Positions 46,562 through 48,088 of a stretch of 48,088 bases of DNA are shown piece by piece (within the stretch, counting starts at the first letter, position 1; each line of letters starts with the position of its first letter). A program made the translations under genes and the position numbers. The DNA lies in the NCBI GenBank assembly GCA_026394555.1, contig JAPKXZ010000062.1:1-48088 (forward strand), read 5' to 3'. Origin of the DNA: Methanothrix sp. (lineage in GTDB: Archaea; Halobacteriota; Methanosarcinia; Methanotrichales; Methanotrichaceae). Below the pieces are notes generated by a model, which was not told the origin of the DNA, did no database searches, and saw only the letters and a list, made by a program, of their open reading frames with translations.

Positions 46562-46783
46562 ATGTGCATTTCCATGATAGATGAAGACTGCGTCGAAAGG
46601 ATATACAAGGATGCGGAAGATCTCTTTGTCTCTATGAAACTCCGGAAGAGAAAGAAGATTTCCCTGGATGAAGTGATTGCCGAAATCGGGGCGCATGTTG
46701 TTGATGATTTTGATGCCACCGAGATTGTCCGGGAGATGAGAGATAGATCTTATGGCCTTGAAGTCATATTTTTAAGAGATTAA
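46562..46783 (+). CDS. small protein, possibly antitoxin-like
   Basis: A 73-residue acidic protein: DEDCVERIYKDAEDLFVSMK, KKISLDEVIAEIGAHVV and REMRDRSYGLEVIFLRD. It is probably mostly helical, with no membrane segment. It lies just upstream of a frameshifted HicB gene and downstream of a glycosyltransferase stub. The start ATG 46562 has no clear ribosome binding site; ATG 46574 is an alternative. I do not recognise the family. Confidence 0.45.
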   Translation: MCISMIDEDCVERIYKDAEDLFVSMKLRKRKKISLDEVIAEIGAHVVDDFDATEIVREMRDRSYGLEVIFLRD

Positions 46784-46831
46784 ATTCACAAAGGATAGAA
46801 TCATCTCTAAGCTTCAGGAGTGCGCATTAAT

Positions 46832-47066
46832 TTGTCTGAATATCTTGTATCCATTAAGATTGAAAGACTGGATGAAGGAGTATATCTAGCTACAAGCGAT
46901 ACTCTGCAGGGGCTGGTTGCTCAAGGTCGGACAATTGCAGTGACGAATGGAAATTGCGCAGGATGTGGCCAAGAAGCTCATTGAATCATCTATTGAACGT
47001 GGCGATCCACTACCGCACGAGATGACTCCTGCAGCAAGGGTTGTCAGAAATATTATAATTATATAA
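46832..47066 (+). pseudogene. HicB-family antitoxin, frameshifted
   Basis: From TTG 46832 the frame reads SEYLVSIKIERLDEGVYLAT then SDTLQGLVAQGRTIA, and the second half MEIAQDVAKKLIESSIERGD continues in another frame from about 46948. Together they make one standard HicB with a frameshift near 46940. No HicA follows. Confidence 0.7.
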
Positions 47067-47117
47067 ATATATTCCAAGGTGGGCTAAGAATCCGGTTTGC
47101 TTCTCGCTGGTGCGAGA

Positions 47118-47190
47118 CGAAAGGTTTTTAAATCACTACTGAAATTAAGAAAGCAGGTAGGATAGCCGTTGCCTGTTAAAGGCTATGTCG
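47118..47190 (+). promoter_or_regulatory. strong BRE/TATA promoter with downstream hairpin, possible small RNA
   Basis: CGAAAGGTTTTTAAAT (47118-47133) is a good archaeal BRE plus TATA element. About 28 bases later ATAGCC (47162-47167) can pair with GGCTAT (47181-47186). No reading frame with family motifs starts within 150 bases, so the product may be a small RNA. The rest of 47067-47303 shows no gene. Confidence 0.4.
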
Positions 47191-47303
47191 GTCATCATCT
47201 GAATTGAGGTTATGATAAGAGGGGATGACTGGATAGCCGGGGCTTTAGACGTTGCTTTGATATAATTATTATTGTCAACCACAAGACAATGAGTTCAAGC
47301 ACG

Positions 47304-47356
47304 TGGGTTTACGACTTTCACCACAAAGGCACAAAGTCACAAAGAACGCATAAAGA
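47304..47356 (+). repeat. CACAAAG periodic repeat
   Basis: GGGTTTACGACTTTCACCAC followed by AAAGGCACAAAGTCACAAAG and AACGCATAAAG, nearly identical to 47936-47987. Confidence 0.8.
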
Positions 47357-47406
47357 CGATTTAGCCGATTCGCAATCCAATGTTTTAATTATCAAGCTAC
47401 GAATAT

Positions 47407-47440
47407 TAACCGCAGAGACGCAGAGTTCGCAGAGACGTGA
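47407..47440 (+). repeat. CGCAGAG periodic repeat, left arm of an inverted pair
   Basis: AACCGCAGAGACGCAGAGTT and CGCAGAGACG are inverted at 47520-47543. Confidence 0.75.
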
Positions 47441-47507
47441 AATTACCTTATTACCAGCACTTGAAAGGAACAGCATATTTGCATCTGAGTAATAGTCGTC
47501 TCCGTTC

Positions 47508-47566
47508 GTTTGTCCTTTGTGCGCTCTGCGACTCTGCGGTTTTTATTCCGTAGCCGCTGGTTATAA
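47508..47566 (-). repeat. CGCAGAG periodic repeat with CAGCGGCTA motif, right arm
   Basis: On the minus strand it reads TTATAACCAGCGGCTACGG, then AAAAACCGCAGAGTCGCAGA and GCGCACAAAGGAC, the same module as at 12713-12780 in opposite orientation. Confidence 0.78.
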
Positions 47567-47654
47567 TTACCAATTCTCAAAGTCCCAAAAAAGGTTACCT
47601 TCCCATGCATACTACTAATCCCTCCCAAGTACCAGATCACAACGAGGCTATATC

Positions 47655-47930
47655 TTGTCTCTAACCATTGCTGCCATGCCCGCCTACAACGAGGAGCGCT
47701 CCATCGCCAGAATGGTCCTGGGCTGCCAGAAGTACGTCGACCGCGTGGTCGTGGTGGACGACGGCAGCACCGACGCCACGGCAGAGCAGGCCGCCTCTGC
47801 AGGAGCCCATGTAGTCCGCCACGAGTGGAACGCAGGCTACGGCGCGGCTCTTCGCACCGGCATTGAGATGGGCGCGGATAGGATGGAAATCATAGGCTCG
47901 GAAGGCCAGCAAGATGCACCATTGGATTAA
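47655..47930 (+). pseudogene. family 2 glycosyltransferase, N-terminal stub
   Basis: LTIAAMPAYNEERSIARMVL, then QKYVDRVVVVDDGSTDATAE and GYGAALRTGIEMG are the N-terminal nucleotide-sugar-binding half of a GT2 enzyme. The frame ends after 91 residues, shortly before the DxD motif would appear, and a CACAAAG repeat starts 6 bases past the stop. It may once have been complete. Confidence 0.72.
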
Positions 47931-47935
47931 ATCCA

Positions 47936-47987
47936 GTGGTTTACGACTTTCACCACAAAGGCACAAAGCCACAAAGAACGCTAAAAA
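47936..47987 (+). repeat. CACAAAG periodic repeat
   Basis: GGTTTACGACTTTCACCACA followed by AAGGCACAAAGCCACAAAGA and ACGCTAAAAA. It stands at the 3' edge of the glycosyltransferase stub. Confidence 0.8.
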
Positions 47988-48025
47988 CATGAGTATTTAT
48001 ACAAAGAGTGTGGAAATTCTATATG

Positions 48026-48088
48026 ATGAAGCTCACTGCATTTGTATCCGGCAAAGTCCAGGAGGTTGGCTATCGAGCCAGGATAGTC
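48026..48088 (+). CDS. acyP: acylphosphatase, N-terminal part (runs off the window)
   Basis: The last 63 bases encode MKLTAFVSGKVQEVGYRARI, the start of an acylphosphatase, a small enzyme (about 90 residues) that hydrolyses carboxyl-phosphate bonds. The G-x-V-Q-x-V-G-Y/F-R loop that binds the phosphate is present, including the catalytic Arg. Another ATG at 48023 is equally possible as start. The gene continues beyond the window. Confidence 0.8.
   Translation, partial: MKLTAFVSGKVQEVGYRARIV

Overview
The window is archaeal DNA, most likely from an acetate-type methanogen of the Methanosarcinales/Methanotrichales (Methanothrix-like). This is inferred, not proven. The signs are an archaeal 16S-tRNA-Ala-23S-5S operon with bulge-helix-bulge processing stems, a 16S end matching an AGGAGGTGATC Shine-Dalgarno, BRE/TATA-type promoters, a probable cysteate synthase (coenzyme M precursor pathway), and many small toxin-antitoxin loci.

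Layout. 1-5,340: rRNA operon with tRNA-Ala(UGC), followed by a duplicated 3' end of 5S. 5,340-7,050: decayed patch with a secreted small protein, a duplicated HicB gene, a HicA without a start codon, an IS21 fragment and a GC-rich repeat. 7,087-9,151: DUF255/thioredoxin-domain protein broken by a frameshift. 9,336-12,672: compact four-gene operon (RLAN-like domain protein, RimK-type ATP-grasp, YkgJ-type cysteine cluster protein, GCS2-type ligase) that probably makes or attaches a small peptide or amino acid. 12,700-27,320: accessory region rich in toxin-antitoxin genes, where antitoxins are mostly intact but most toxin partners are stubs or carry stops, interleaved with a dispersed GC-rich repeat and pieces of an hsdM-type DNA methylase. 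Embedded in it are a PNPOx-fold flavoprotein, a radical SAM/DUF4130 pair linked to DNA metabolism, a membrane protein, an AlbA_2/ATPase regulator, and a VOC plus tandem-SRPBCC pair.

27,424-29,673: large protein with eight near-identical 36-residue HEAT-like units. 29,685-33,872: minus-strand operon (cysteate synthase, ABC ATPase, HypB-like GTPase, Fe-S protein) divergent from an XRE-type regulator, with a clean palindrome between them. 33,881-36,137: four secreted proteins, three of them paralogues of an unrecognised family, two with matching promoters. 36,378-40,516: chagasin-type inhibitor, exonuclease III, DUF1616 membrane protein with four extracellular repeats, DUF1805 protein. 40,572-43,354: metY-metX, with MetX carrying two C-terminal CBS domains. 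43,520-48,088: membrane hydrolase-like protein, a secreted protein, small antitoxin-like genes, two truncated glycosyltransferases, several inverted pairs of a 9-base-periodic CACAAAG repeat, and the start of an acylphosphatase gene.

All calls come from reading the sequence by eye. No database search was run, and family names rest on remembered motifs.
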